64,000 nt of DNA, taken from Methylophilaceae bacterium (lineage in GTDB: Bacteria > Pseudomonadota > Gammaproteobacteria > Burkholderiales > Methylophilaceae). This document shows, piece after piece, positions 18,480-27,020 of the stretch. The notes beneath the pieces were generated by a model. It did not search any database. It was not told where the DNA came from and was given only the letters and a program-made list of their open reading frames with translations. Every line of letters begins with the position of its first letter. Positions within the stretch are counted from its first letter, which is position 1. The stretch is from contig CANCPF010000002.1 in NCBI GenBank assembly GCA_947379975.1, positions 1-64,000 of the forward strand, in the 5' to 3' direction. Both the position numbers and the translations under genes were made by a program.

Positions 18480-19538
18480 GTGCAATTAACCAAATTAGCA
18501 ATTAATTTAGCCGAAAAAGGCTTGTTACCGGACTTTATTATTAGGCAAGGTATAAGAACTTTGTCTAAAACTCGGCTTGAAGGAATTCACGTAGATAATT
18601 GTGAGCAGGGGGCGAAAATTGAATCTGACTTTTTTTGTGCCATGAATAATGCTCCCATAGCGCTTGTGCCAGAGCTTGCAAATTCACAGCACTATGAATT
18701 GCCCACAAATTTCTTTCAATTATGTTTAGGCAAGCATCGAAAATACAGTAGTTGTTATTGGTTGCCTGAGACTAAAACCTTACAGGAAGCCGAGGCTAAT
18801 GCCTTGAAGCTGACTTGTGAGCATGCGGATCTGCAAGATGGCCAACATATTCTTGAGTTGGGTTGTGGATGGGGTTCTCTTACGTTATGGATGGCGGAAC
18901 ATTATCCTAACAGTCAAATTACCGCTGTATCTAATTCTAATTCTCAGCGTGAGTACATTACCCTTGCCGCGAGCCAGTTAGGATTAAGTAATATTAAGGT
19001 GATTACTTGTGACATGAACAGTTTTACGCCTCATGCGTTCTCAATAAAAAAGAAATTTGACCGTGTTGTTTCCGTAGAAATGTTCGAACATATGCGCAAT
19101 CATCAAGAGTTATACGGAAAAATACATGATTGGCTAGTCCCGGGTGGCAAGTTTTTCATGCATATTTTTGTACATCGTTCAACGCCTTATGCTTTTGAGG
19201 TGCAGGGTGATGACGATTGGATGAGCCTATACTTTTTCTCTGGCGGCATGATGCCCAGTGATGATTTGCCTTTACACTTTCAAGACAAGCTAAAGCTTAA
19301 TCGGCGCTGGCGCTGGGATGGCACACACTACGAAAAAACAGCCAATGCTTGGTTGGCTAATATGGATACACATAAAGCACTTATCACGCCTATTTTAGAA
19401 GATACATACGGTAAAAAAGAGGCCACTAAATGGCGTAATCGCTGGCGTATTTTCTACTTATCTTGTGCTGAGCTGTTTGGCTATAACAATGGGCAAGAAT
19501 GGTGGGTGTCACACTATCAGTTTCAGCGCCCAGAATAA
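18480..19538 (+). CDS. CFA-family SAM-dependent methyltransferase (first of two in the cluster)
   Basis: A 352-residue class I methyltransferase of the cyclopropane-fatty-acyl-phospholipid synthase superfamily, shorter than E. coli Cfa. The SAM-binding loop is ILELGCGWGSL near residues 123-135. The later motif VEMFEHMRNHQELYG and the histidine in MHIFVH match the family. The region before motif I reads KYSSCYW, so the cysteine is shifted one place from the YSCAYW of Cfa, as in the coclaurine N-methyltransferase-like branch. It probably methylates an unsaturated lipid or small amine; the substrate is unknown. The GTG start has an AAAGG ribosome-binding site. It is the first of nine same-strand genes. 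Confidence 0.88.
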   Translation: MQLTKLAINLAEKGLLPDFIIRQGIRTLSKTRLEGIHVDNCEQGAKIESDFFCAMNNAPIALVPELANSQHYELPTNFFQLCLGKHRKYSSCYWLPETKTLQEAEANALKLTCEHADLQDGQHILELGCGWGSLTLWMAEHYPNSQITAVSNSNSQREYITLAASQLGLSNIKVITCDMNSFTPHAFSIKKKFDRVVSVEMFEHMRNHQELYGKIHDWLVPGGKFFMHIFVHRSTPYAFEVQGDDDWMSLYFFSGGMMPSDDLPLHFQDKLKLNRRWRWDGTHYEKTANAWLANMDTHKALITPILEDTYGKKEATKWRNRWRIFYLSCAELFGYNNGQEWWVSHYQFQRPE

Positions 19539-19582
19539 TTGGTCGCTGGAATCGACATGACTATCTACATAATTAACCTAGC

Positions 19583-20107
19583 ATGATTATAAACTTCATT
19601 CTATTTCAGTTGGCATGGTTTTCTTGCGTAATTGGCGCTGCGAAAGGCATGCCATGGCTAGGCGTATTGATTAGCATCTATGTCCTTGGCCTTCATGTTT
19701 ATCAGGCAAAACAAGCTAAGCAGGAGTTGTTGCTGGCGCTCAGTGTATTGCTGATAGGCGCAATATCGGATCAAGCTATGTTATCTTTTAGATTGATTGA
19801 CTATCTCAATAATGGCTGGAGTAATGCCTTAGTGCCAGTTTGGATTTTGGCCTTATGGTTAGGATTTTCCACCATTCTGAACGTCAGTTTACGTTGGATG
19901 AAAGGGCGGTATTTAATTGCAGTGATTTTTGGTGCAGTCGGTGGACCCTTGGCTTATTTTAGTGCAGAAAAAATAGGGGCGGTCATATTGCATGGCCAAA
20001 ATAGCTACATTGCATTGGCCATACTTTGGGCGGCCATCACGCCATTACTATTAGTTATTTCAACTTATTTTGATGGATATAAGCACCAATTCAATGCTAA
20101 AAATTAG
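19583..20107 (+). CDS. DUF2878 family integral membrane protein
   Basis: A 174-residue protein made almost entirely of hydrophobic helices, about five or six segments. The N-terminal FILFQLAWFSCVIGAAKG pattern and SVLLIGAISDQAMLSF resemble DUF2878. The family is commonly found next to CFA-type methyltransferases and DUF1295 proteins. It is likely an inner-membrane partner of the lipid-modifying enzymes around it, but no catalytic residues can be named. Confidence 0.82.
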   Translation: MIINFILFQLAWFSCVIGAAKGMPWLGVLISIYVLGLHVYQAKQAKQELLLALSVLLIGAISDQAMLSFRLIDYLNNGWSNALVPVWILALWLGFSTILNVSLRWMKGRYLIAVIFGAVGGPLAYFSAEKIGAVILHGQNSYIALAILWAAITPLLLVISTYFDGYKHQFNAKN

Positions 20108-20174
20108 AGGCTATCAATGTGAAAAATATAAAATTAATTAAGAACGTAAAATCAAATGTAAATGGGTTCAATGG

Positions 20175-20951
20175 ATGATTAATTGGGACATCTATTTCTG
20201 TGGGTTTGCCGCTTTGCTTGTAATGTCCCTAGGTGGTTGGCTGCTAAGTTTGGTGCGTAATAATGTAACGCACGTGGATAGTATGTGGAGTCTCTTTTTA
20301 CTTACATCGGCGCTTATCTACGCACTATATCTAGATCATATTAATCTAAGGGCGATATTAGTGTTACTTCTGCTTAGTGTGTGGGCGCTTAGGCTTTGTT
20401 TATACTTAACTTGGCGTAATTGGGGTCCGCACGAAGATCATCGCTATGCTGCTATTCGTAACAATAATCAGCCGCACTTTTGGTTCAGTAGTCTCTATAT
20501 TGTATTCGGCTTACAGGCGTTATTGGCATGGATTATTTCTATGCCATTATTTGGAGTAATTGAATCAAATAAAGCTTTCAATTATTTAGATGTATTGGGT
20601 ATTGCTGTATTTGCGATAGGATTTATATGGGAAGTCACAGCAGACTGGCAGTTGAGTGTTTTTAAGGCAAACCCACATAATCATGGCAAAGTGCTCGACA
20701 TTGGCGTTTGGCGGTATTGTCGGCATCCAAATTATTTTGGTGAATGTTGTGTTTGGTGGGGTTTTTACATCATAGCATTTGCCGCTGGTGCTTGGTGGAG
20801 CCTAGTTGCGCCGCTACTGATGACCTTGTTACTGCTTAAAGTTTCTGGTGTAGCCTTATTAGAGAAAGATATCGCTGAACGACGTCCCGCTTACTTAGTC
20901 TACATCAAGACTACCAATGCTTTTATTCCTTGGTTACCTAAACGTTTATAA
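20175..20951 (+). CDS. DUF1295 / steroid 5-alpha-reductase-like membrane protein
   Basis: A 258-residue polytopic membrane protein with about six or seven helices. The C-terminal third has the signature of the DUF1295 and isoprenylcysteine-methyltransferase-like fold: a WEVTADWQLSVFK segment, then GVWRYCRHPNYFGEC and a final YLVYIKTTNAFIPW. The RHPNY-GE element binds the NADPH or SAM cofactor in related enzymes. Reduction or methylation of a lipid is plausible, but its substrate is not known. Its stop codon abuts the next ATG with no gap, supporting an operon. Confidence 0.88.
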   Translation: MINWDIYFCGFAALLVMSLGGWLLSLVRNNVTHVDSMWSLFLLTSALIYALYLDHINLRAILVLLLLSVWALRLCLYLTWRNWGPHEDHRYAAIRNNNQPHFWFSSLYIVFGLQALLAWIISMPLFGVIESNKAFNYLDVLGIAVFAIGFIWEVTADWQLSVFKANPHNHGKVLDIGVWRYCRHPNYFGECCVWWGFYIIAFAAGAWWSLVAPLLMTLLLLKVSGVALLEKDIAERRPAYLVYIKTTNAFIPWLPKRL

Positions 20952-21602
20952 ATGTCTAAGATAGCGCGTAAATATTTAACTGTAAACTTGGCGCTAGTTT
21001 TAGGAATGGTTTTTAATCATGCGGCAATGGCTAAACAATGGGCTTTTGACGTTTACCTAAATCAAAACAAAATAGGAAGCCACACTTTTGATTTAAGCGA
21101 TAATTTTCAGTTGACTAGTACTGCAGATTTTAAGGTGAAAGTGTTTTTTATTAATGCCTATCAATACCAGCATACTGCCCTTGAACAATGGCAAGGTGAC
21201 TGTTTAAGCAGTTTAGAAGCCCGTACTATTGAAAATAAAGTAACAACTGTTGTGAATGGCAAATTAACTCAAGATTTTTTTATGGTGGATGCTGGAAAAG
21301 CTAAGCAAAAACTACCTGCTTGCAGTATGACTTTTGCCTACTGGAATCGAGAAATTGTCGGGCAGGAGAAATTGCTGAATCCACAAAATGCCGAGTGGTT
21401 GGATACGAAGTTTACCGACCTCGGCTCGCAGATTATAGTGGTAAAAGGTGAAAAGGTCGCAGCAACGCATTATAAATTGCTGGCCAGTGCTGAAGGTAAG
21501 ACTAAGTTGAAAATAGAGCTTTGGTATGGTGCGCAAAATGAATGGCTAGCGCTTAAATCTACCACGCCAGAGGGTTACGTTATTGAGTATAAACTACGTT
21601 AA
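20952..21602 (+). CDS. Exported DUF6134-like protein
   Basis: A 216-residue protein with a signal peptide (LTVNLALVLGMVFNHAAMA, cleavage before KQW). The mature part is beta-rich (WAFDVYLNQNKIGSHTFDL, TSTADFKVKVFF). It resembles the DUF6134 family that often accompanies DUF2878 and DUF1295 genes. Two cysteines (CLSS and PACSM) may form a disulfide in the periplasm. The function is unknown. Its position among lipid-modifying enzymes suggests binding or handling a lipid in the envelope. Confidence 0.78.
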   Translation: MSKIARKYLTVNLALVLGMVFNHAAMAKQWAFDVYLNQNKIGSHTFDLSDNFQLTSTADFKVKVFFINAYQYQHTALEQWQGDCLSSLEARTIENKVTTVVNGKLTQDFFMVDAGKAKQKLPACSMTFAYWNREIVGQEKLLNPQNAEWLDTKFTDLGSQIIVVKGEKVAATHYKLLASAEGKTKLKIELWYGAQNEWLALKSTTPEGYVIEYKLR

Positions 21603-21614
21603 AGAGCGAATTAT

Positions 21615-22160
21615 ATGATGAATAAATTTACAAAGAGACTATTAATGATAACTATATTAGCGACTATTTTATCCTCTTGCGCGAGTACTAAGTTCGCGAA
21701 TATTGCCACAGTACCTCAAGTAGATTTACCAAGATTTATGGGCGATTGGTACGTGATTGCTGCTATTCCAACCATGATTGAAACTGAATCTTATAACGCG
21801 ATTGAGAACTATCGATTAGCCCAAGATGGCACGATTGCTACGACTTTTACCTTTAACAAAGGTCGTTTGGACGGCCCCGTGAAAACTTACCAACCGACAG
21901 GTTTTGTGGTTAAAAATACCGGCAATGCATTGTGGGGTATGCAGTTTATTTGGCCGATTAAGGCGGAATATAAAATTGCCTATTTAAATGATAACTATAG
22001 CCAAACGATTATTGCTAGAAATGCCCGAGACTATGTGTGGATTATGGCTCGTACACCTAGCATTAGCGATACGGAATATACCAAACTTAGAGAGTTTGTC
22101 GCTAATCTTGGCTATGATCTCAACCAATTGCGAAAAGTGCCACACAATGTTTTACGCTAA
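21615..22160 (+). CDS. blc: Lipocalin family outer-membrane lipoprotein
   Basis: A 181-residue bacterial lipocalin. The lipobox LSSC (Cys22) follows a short hydrophobic signal. The mature chain has the lipocalin GxW signature (FMGDWYVIAAIP) and the terminal motif region (YVWIMARTPSISDTEY) seen in E. coli Blc, and the length is also similar. Blc binds fatty acids or lysophospholipids at the outer membrane. Within this cluster it may carry or scavenge lipids altered by the enzymes. It lies 12 bases after the DUF6134 gene. Confidence 0.92.
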   Translation: MMNKFTKRLLMITILATILSSCASTKFANIATVPQVDLPRFMGDWYVIAAIPTMIETESYNAIENYRLAQDGTIATTFTFNKGRLDGPVKTYQPTGFVVKNTGNALWGMQFIWPIKAEYKIAYLNDNYSQTIIARNARDYVWIMARTPSISDTEYTKLREFVANLGYDLNQLRKVPHNVLR

Positions 22161-22207
22161 TTCATTTATATTAATATTTAGCCACGGCTAAAGGTAGTCA
22201 GTACATT

Positions 22208-23140
22208 ATGTTAAAAAAACTTATTAAATGGTTTGATAATGACTCAGTCAATATTGAAGCTGAAAGCACTGCATTACATGCTGATTGGCGGCAAATAGAT
22301 GTGTGGCGTGTGGTGCCTTTTGTATTATTGCATTTAGCTTGTCTCTGTGTATTTTGGGTTGGTTTTAGTTGGTTTGCGCTGATTTTTGCCGTCGTTTTAT
22401 ATGGCTTACGCATGTTTGCTGTGACTGGATTTTACCATCGTTATTTTTCTCACAAAGCTTTCCGAACCACACGTTTTTTTCAATTCATAATAGCGTTGTT
22501 AGGTGCAACAGCGGTGCAGCGTGGTCCTTTATGGTGGGCGTCACACCACAGAGATCATCATGTCAATTCTGACCAAATTGGCGATGCGCATTCTCCATCG
22601 CAGCATGGATTTTTATGGAGTCATTTAGGCTGGTTTTTATCGAATAAAAATTTTGTAACTAATACGCAGCGAGTCAAAGATTTGAATAAATTTGTTGAAT
22701 TGCGCTGGTTAGATCGGTTCGATGTCATTGTGCCTATATTGTTGGCTTCCAGTATTTACTGCTTGGGCGAATGGCTTGAATCTAGCTTTCCTATTCTTAA
22801 TACTAGTGGGCCACAGTTATTAATCTGGGGTTTTGTTATATCAACCGTGGTTTTGTATCACGCTACCTTTACCGTAAATTCACTGGCACATATATGGGGC
22901 AATCGGCGCTACGCAACCAGCGATCGTAGCCGGAATAACGCATGGATTGCAATATTCACATTGGGTGAAGGATGGCATAACAACCACCATCACTATCCAG
23001 GCTCAGCACGCCAAGGATTTTATTGGTGGGAAATTGACCTCACGTATTACGGCTTAAAATTACTCGCAGCCTGCGGTTTAATATGGGACATAAGGACAGT
23101 ACCATTAACCATTCGTGAATCCAAAAAAATAATTAACTAA
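22208..23140 (+). CDS. Membrane fatty acid desaturase (acyl-CoA/acyl-lipid delta-9 type)
   Basis: A 310-residue di-iron membrane desaturase. All three histidine boxes are present: HRYFSH (residues 77-82), HRDHH (114-118) and HNNHH (257-261). Hydrophobic helices around 35-70, 90-110 and 170-225 fit the stearoyl-CoA desaturase fold. The HNNHHHYPGSARQGFYWWEID C-terminal block is typical of bacterial delta-9 enzymes, so it should insert a cis double bond in an acyl chain using oxygen. In this cluster it may provide the unsaturated substrate for the CFA-type methyltransferases. An AAAGG ribosome-binding site precedes ATG 22208. Confidence 0.92.
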   Translation: MLKKLIKWFDNDSVNIEAESTALHADWRQIDVWRVVPFVLLHLACLCVFWVGFSWFALIFAVVLYGLRMFAVTGFYHRYFSHKAFRTTRFFQFIIALLGATAVQRGPLWWASHHRDHHVNSDQIGDAHSPSQHGFLWSHLGWFLSNKNFVTNTQRVKDLNKFVELRWLDRFDVIVPILLASSIYCLGEWLESSFPILNTSGPQLLIWGFVISTVVLYHATFTVNSLAHIWGNRRYATSDRSRNNAWIAIFTLGEGWHNNHHHYPGSARQGFYWWEIDLTYYGLKLLAACGLIWDIRTVPLTIRESKKIIN

Positions 23141-23172
23141 AAAAATTAACTAGCAACCAAGAAGGTGATTGT

Positions 23173-24426
23173 TTGAAAATTGCAATTATAGGAAGCGGTA
23201 TTGCCGGCAACACCATTGCTTATCATTTACATAAACAGCATGACATTACCGTATTTGAATCTGAAAGCCATATCGGCGGGCATACGCATACCCATAACGT
23301 CAGCCATGAAGGCCGGCGCTATAACGTTGATACTGGTTTTATTGTTTTTAACGATCGTACCTATCCTAATTTTATTGCGCTGTTAGATACGCTAAAAGTC
23401 GCTTGGCAGCCCAGTGAAATGAGCTTTAGTGTACGCTGCGAAGAAACTGCTTTGGAATACAACGGTACCAATTTGAATAGTTTGTTTGCACAGCGTAGCA
23501 ATTTGTTTAAGCCATCTTTTCACAAAATGATACGGGATATTTTACGTTTCAATAAAAGTGCGCTGGAATTGCTCAATGACGGTAATGAAATTAAGTTGGG
23601 TGATTATCTAAAGCTTGGGCAATACAGCCAACAATTTATTAATCATTACATTATTCCAATGGGCTCAGCTATTTGGTCGACAGAAGCTCAAAAAATGCTA
23701 GATTTTCCGGCCCGATTCTTTGTGCGCTTTTTTCATAATCACGGCATGCTTACAGTGAATGATAGGCCGCAATGGCGGACAATTGTAGGCGGTTCGGCTA
23801 GTTATGTTAGTGCTTTAACTGAGAGTTTTAAGCATAAAATTCGTCTTAACACATCAGTGGAAAGCGTACGTAGATTAGAAAAATCAGTGCGTATTAAACC
23901 TAAATTCGCTGATGAAGAAGAATTTGATTATGTATTTTTTGCCTGTCACAGCGATCAGGTAATCAAAATGCTCCGTGATATTAGCACTATAGAGAATGAA
24001 ATTTTAAGTGCCATTCCATATCAGGAAAATACTATTTTCTTGCATCACGACGTTTCGCTAATGCCTAAACGTAAACTTGCTTGGGCCGCTTGGAATTACC
24101 ATGTGACTGTGCCTAGTGCAAACCGAGTATCAGTGACTTATAACATGAACATCTTACAGAATTTACAAAGTAAAGACCCTTTGCTGGTCACGCTTAATCA
24201 CACTCATTTGATTAATCCAGCCAAAGTCATCAAACGCCTTAAATATATGCACCCGGTTTATACGGTTGCCGGTGTGGCTGCGCAAGCAAGGCATGCAGAA
24301 ATTTGTGGCAAAAATAATACTGGTTTTGCTGGTGCTTATTGGCGTAATGGCTTTCATGAGGACGGGGTAGTGAGCGCTTTAGAAGCAATAAAGCATTTTG
24401 AGCAACGTCACGCAAACGTGGCATAA
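23173..24426 (+). CDS. FAD-dependent amine-oxidase-like oxidoreductase
   Basis: A 417-residue flavoprotein of the NAD(P)-binding/amine oxidase family that often pairs with DUF1365 and CFA-type genes. The FAD-binding dinucleotide fold is at the extreme N-terminus (IIGSGIAGNTIAYHL, then the acidic end of strand 2 and IGGHTHT). The C-terminal GFAGAYWRNGFHEDGV motif also contacts FAD in this family. The start is TTG at 23173, supported by AAGGTGA (23162-23168) and the immediate KIAIIGSG sequence; no ATG fits. It may desaturate or oxidise a fatty acyl chain, as inferred for related proteins in tuberculostearic or furan fatty acid synthesis. Confidence 0.9.
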   Translation: MKIAIIGSGIAGNTIAYHLHKQHDITVFESESHIGGHTHTHNVSHEGRRYNVDTGFIVFNDRTYPNFIALLDTLKVAWQPSEMSFSVRCEETALEYNGTNLNSLFAQRSNLFKPSFHKMIRDILRFNKSALELLNDGNEIKLGDYLKLGQYSQQFINHYIIPMGSAIWSTEAQKMLDFPARFFVRFFHNHGMLTVNDRPQWRTIVGGSASYVSALTESFKHKIRLNTSVESVRRLEKSVRIKPKFADEEEFDYVFFACHSDQVIKMLRDISTIENEILSAIPYQENTIFLHHDVSLMPKRKLAWAAWNYHVTVPSANRVSVTYNMNILQNLQSKDPLLVTLNHTHLINPAKVIKRLKYMHPVYTVAGVAAQARHAEICGKNNTGFAGAYWRNGFHEDGVVSALEAIKHFEQRHANVA

Positions 24427-24463
24427 CATCCATTCAACATAAACTAAATCAAGTCTAGACTAA

Positions 24464-25240
24464 ATGTTAAATAGTGCAATATATCAAGGCGTCGTTAACC
24501 ATCAGCGACATCTACCCAAGCCACACGGCTTTAGTTATCGCGTGTTTATGATGTATTTAGACCTAGATGAACTGCCCGATTTGTTTAAGGGATATAAGCG
24601 CTGGTCTTATCAAATAAAAAACTGGGCATATTTTAAGCGCGAAGATTATTACGGTGATCCGCAGCGGCCACTCAAGCAGGAAATTTCTAGCTTAGTTAAT
24701 CAGGCGACAGGTTCCGCTCCGCGAGGTCCCATAAGACTGCTGACGAATATGCGTTATTTTGGATATTGCTTTAACCCGGTAAGTTTTTATTATTGCTTTG
24801 AAGCCGATGGCGTTGTTCTGCAAGCCATCGTCAGCCATATTACCAATACACCGTGGGGTGATAATTATGCCTATGTACATGATTTTAATTATGATAAAGC
24901 CATTAAAAAAACCAGCAATTGCGAATTAACAGTTTTTAAGATTGAAAAAAATTTCCATGTGTCGCCATTTATGCCAATGAATATTGACTACCACTGGGCG
25001 TTTCAGCTTCAGGCAGGCCGACTATTGATTAATATGAAAAGTCTACAGCATGGCACTGAAATTTTTAACGCAGTGTTGGCATTAAAGCGCAGTAAAATCA
25101 ATGAAAAAACGCTCAATTGGCTACTCATTAGTTATCCGTTTATGACTATAAAAGTGATAGCGGCTATTTACTGGAATGCCTTAATGCTATGGTTTAAGCG
25201 CACGCCATTCTATTCACGACCTCAATCTTCTGCTAAATAA
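24464..25240 (+). CDS. DUF1365 family protein
   Basis: A 258-residue protein matching DUF1365 along its length. It opens with LNSAIYQGVVNHQRHLPKPHGF and contains FGYCFNPVSFYYCFE, NTPWGDNYAYV and HVSPFMPMNIDYHW, which are hallmark stretches. The family has no settled biochemical role. It occurs almost always between an FAD amine-oxidase-like gene and a CFA-type methyltransferase, exactly as here. The next gene starts two bases after its stop. Confidence 0.9.
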   Translation: MLNSAIYQGVVNHQRHLPKPHGFSYRVFMMYLDLDELPDLFKGYKRWSYQIKNWAYFKREDYYGDPQRPLKQEISSLVNQATGSAPRGPIRLLTNMRYFGYCFNPVSFYYCFEADGVVLQAIVSHITNTPWGDNYAYVHDFNYDKAIKKTSNCELTVFKIEKNFHVSPFMPMNIDYHWAFQLQAGRLLINMKSLQHGTEIFNAVLALKRSKINEKTLNWLLISYPFMTIKVIAAIYWNALMLWFKRTPFYSRPQSSAK

Positions 25241-25242
25241 AT

Positions 25243-26520
25243 ATGACAAATAATAGCTTACTGCAAGAAACACTCACTGCCAGCCTCAAACAAAAAAGCC
25301 GTGCCAAGTGGGTGGCTAATTTTGCGAAATCACAAATTCTTAAAAATTTGCGACAACTTAAGCTTGGCCAATTAAAAATTATAGATGGCAATGAAGTTTA
25401 TCGCTTTACTAGCAATGGCAATGATGAAATAAGCGCGACTATATACGTACATGATGCCAGGTTTTATGGCGAGATTGCATTTGGTGGCAGCATAGGTGCT
25501 GGTGAAGCTTATATGCTCGGTTATTGGACGGCCGATAACTTGACTGACGTGATTAGAATAATGTGCCTTAATCAAACGGTGATGGATACGCTAGAAGGTG
25601 GTTATCAGTGGTTTACAAAACCGTTTATGAAAATTCTGCATTGGCTTAATAGCAATACCGCCGAAGGTAGCCGTAAAAATATTGCCGCGCATTATGACTT
25701 AGGCAACGAGATGTTTGCCTTATTTTTAGACCCAACCATGATGTATTCAAGTGCTATGTTTAATGCTGATACGCATAATTTGCAGGCAGCTTCTGAACTT
25801 AAACTTAAAACCATATGCGATAAGTTGGATTTAAAGCCCAGCGATCATGTGGTGGAAATTGGTACTGGTTGGGGCGGGTTCGCTATTTATGCGGCTAAAC
25901 ACTATGGCTGCAAAGTAACGACCACTACTATTTCCAAACAGCAATATGAACTGGCTATAGAGAGAGTGTCGAATGCTGGTTTGGTGGGTAAGGTAACGCT
26001 GTTGCTAGAAGATTATCGTCATTTGCAAGGTCAATTTGATAAGCTAGTTTCCATAGAAATGGTAGAAGCGGTTGGTTACCAGTTTTATGACACCTATTTT
26101 GCAAAAGTGGCTTCGCTGTTAAAACCCGATGGATTGGCCCTTATACAAGCCATCACGATCGCAGATCAACGTTATGAAACGGCCAAAAGCTCGGTAGATT
26201 TTATTCAGCGCTATATATTTCCAGGATCCTGTATTCCTTCAAACACGGCTATGTTAAATAGCGTGACGAATAATAGCGATTTGCGCTTGTTCGATTTAGA
26301 GGATATTGGCCCACATTACGCTACCACCTTGAGTCTATGGCGCGATAATTTTTTCGCGAATATCCAGCATATTCGTAAACTTGGATATTCGGAAGAGTTT
26401 ATTAAAATGTGGGATTTCTATTTTTGTTACTGTGAAGGCGGTTTTGAAGAGCGTGCTCTTGGTGATGTACATTTGTTGCTGGCAAAACCAAGCAATCGAA
26501 GAGCGGTATTAGCGGCTTAA
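25243..26520 (+). CDS. CFA-family methyltransferase with altered active site (second of two)
   Basis: A 425-residue homologue of cyclopropane fatty acid synthase. It has the N-terminal lipid-binding region, then MMYSSAMF and the SAM-binding loop VVEIGTGWGGFAIYAAKHYG (from about residue 204). SIEMVEAVG and the late GPHYATTLSLW motif follow. Aligned by eye with E. coli Cfa, the bicarbonate-site cysteine (YSCAYW, C139) is Ser and the histidine of LLHTIG (H266) is Gln. The glutamate of the EMFEHVG motif and the late tyrosine are kept. This fits methylation of a double bond without ring closure better than cyclopropanation, but that is inference. It is the last gene of the cluster. Confidence 0.9.
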   Translation: MTNNSLLQETLTASLKQKSRAKWVANFAKSQILKNLRQLKLGQLKIIDGNEVYRFTSNGNDEISATIYVHDARFYGEIAFGGSIGAGEAYMLGYWTADNLTDVIRIMCLNQTVMDTLEGGYQWFTKPFMKILHWLNSNTAEGSRKNIAAHYDLGNEMFALFLDPTMMYSSAMFNADTHNLQAASELKLKTICDKLDLKPSDHVVEIGTGWGGFAIYAAKHYGCKVTTTTISKQQYELAIERVSNAGLVGKVTLLLEDYRHLQGQFDKLVSIEMVEAVGYQFYDTYFAKVASLLKPDGLALIQAITIADQRYETAKSSVDFIQRYIFPGSCIPSNTAMLNSVTNNSDLRLFDLEDIGPHYATTLSLWRDNFFANIQHIRKLGYSEEFIKMWDFYFCYCEGGFEERALGDVHLLLAKPSNRRAVLAA

Positions 26521-26554
26521 TTCAATCATGACTCATTAATGAAAAAGCAGTTTA

Positions 26555-27001
26555 TTATTGCTTAGTAACTATCCAATATAAGGGCTTATTTTTAATCGTA
26601 ATATATCTAAACATATCTTTTCGTCTATCGTTTTCATACGCCTCGTTGGCCGAAGTATCTGCGGATTTAACATTTTTTCGCAGTAAAGATTCGGTAAATA
26701 GTGCCCAAGCTGGATTTTCTTTAAAACCTTTGTCATTCATGCAGTTTTGCATCACACGAATTCTTCTGCCAGCAATTTCTAGTTTCTGAAACTCAACAAT
26801 GGCTGATAAGTGAGCAACGGATTTATCGGCAATCCCGGTGCAGGTATCAATCGTTAAGGCCAAATGACTATTTTTTAACTTTTCCTGCACAACAACTGAT
26901 GAAGCAAGGCTGTTTTGGCTGTCGTTATTCTTCACATAATAAGTGATTGCTGCGATGCATAAAGCTAAAATAATCGCAATTTTGAAGTATTTTTGTTTCA
27001 T
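26555..27001 (-). CDS. Small membrane-anchored protein of unknown function
   Basis: A 148-residue protein I do not recognise. One N-terminal hydrophobic helix (IAIILALCIAAITYYV, about residues 8-23) would act as an uncleaved anchor. The remaining 120 residues are probably periplasmic and contain two cysteines (TCTG and QNCMN) that could pair. It lies 19 bases downstream of the trypsin-like protease gene on the same strand, so it may be its partner or substrate. It is convergent with the lipid cluster. Confidence 0.7.
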   Translation of the reverse strand: MKQKYFKIAIILALCIAAITYYVKNNDSQNSLASSVVVQEKLKNSHLALTIDTCTGIADKSVAHLSAIVEFQKLEIAGRRIRVMQNCMNDKGFKENPAWALFTESLLRKNVKSADTSANEAYENDRRKDMFRYITIKNKPLYWIVTKQ

Positions 27002-27020
27002 ATATGAGGTGCTATCCAGG

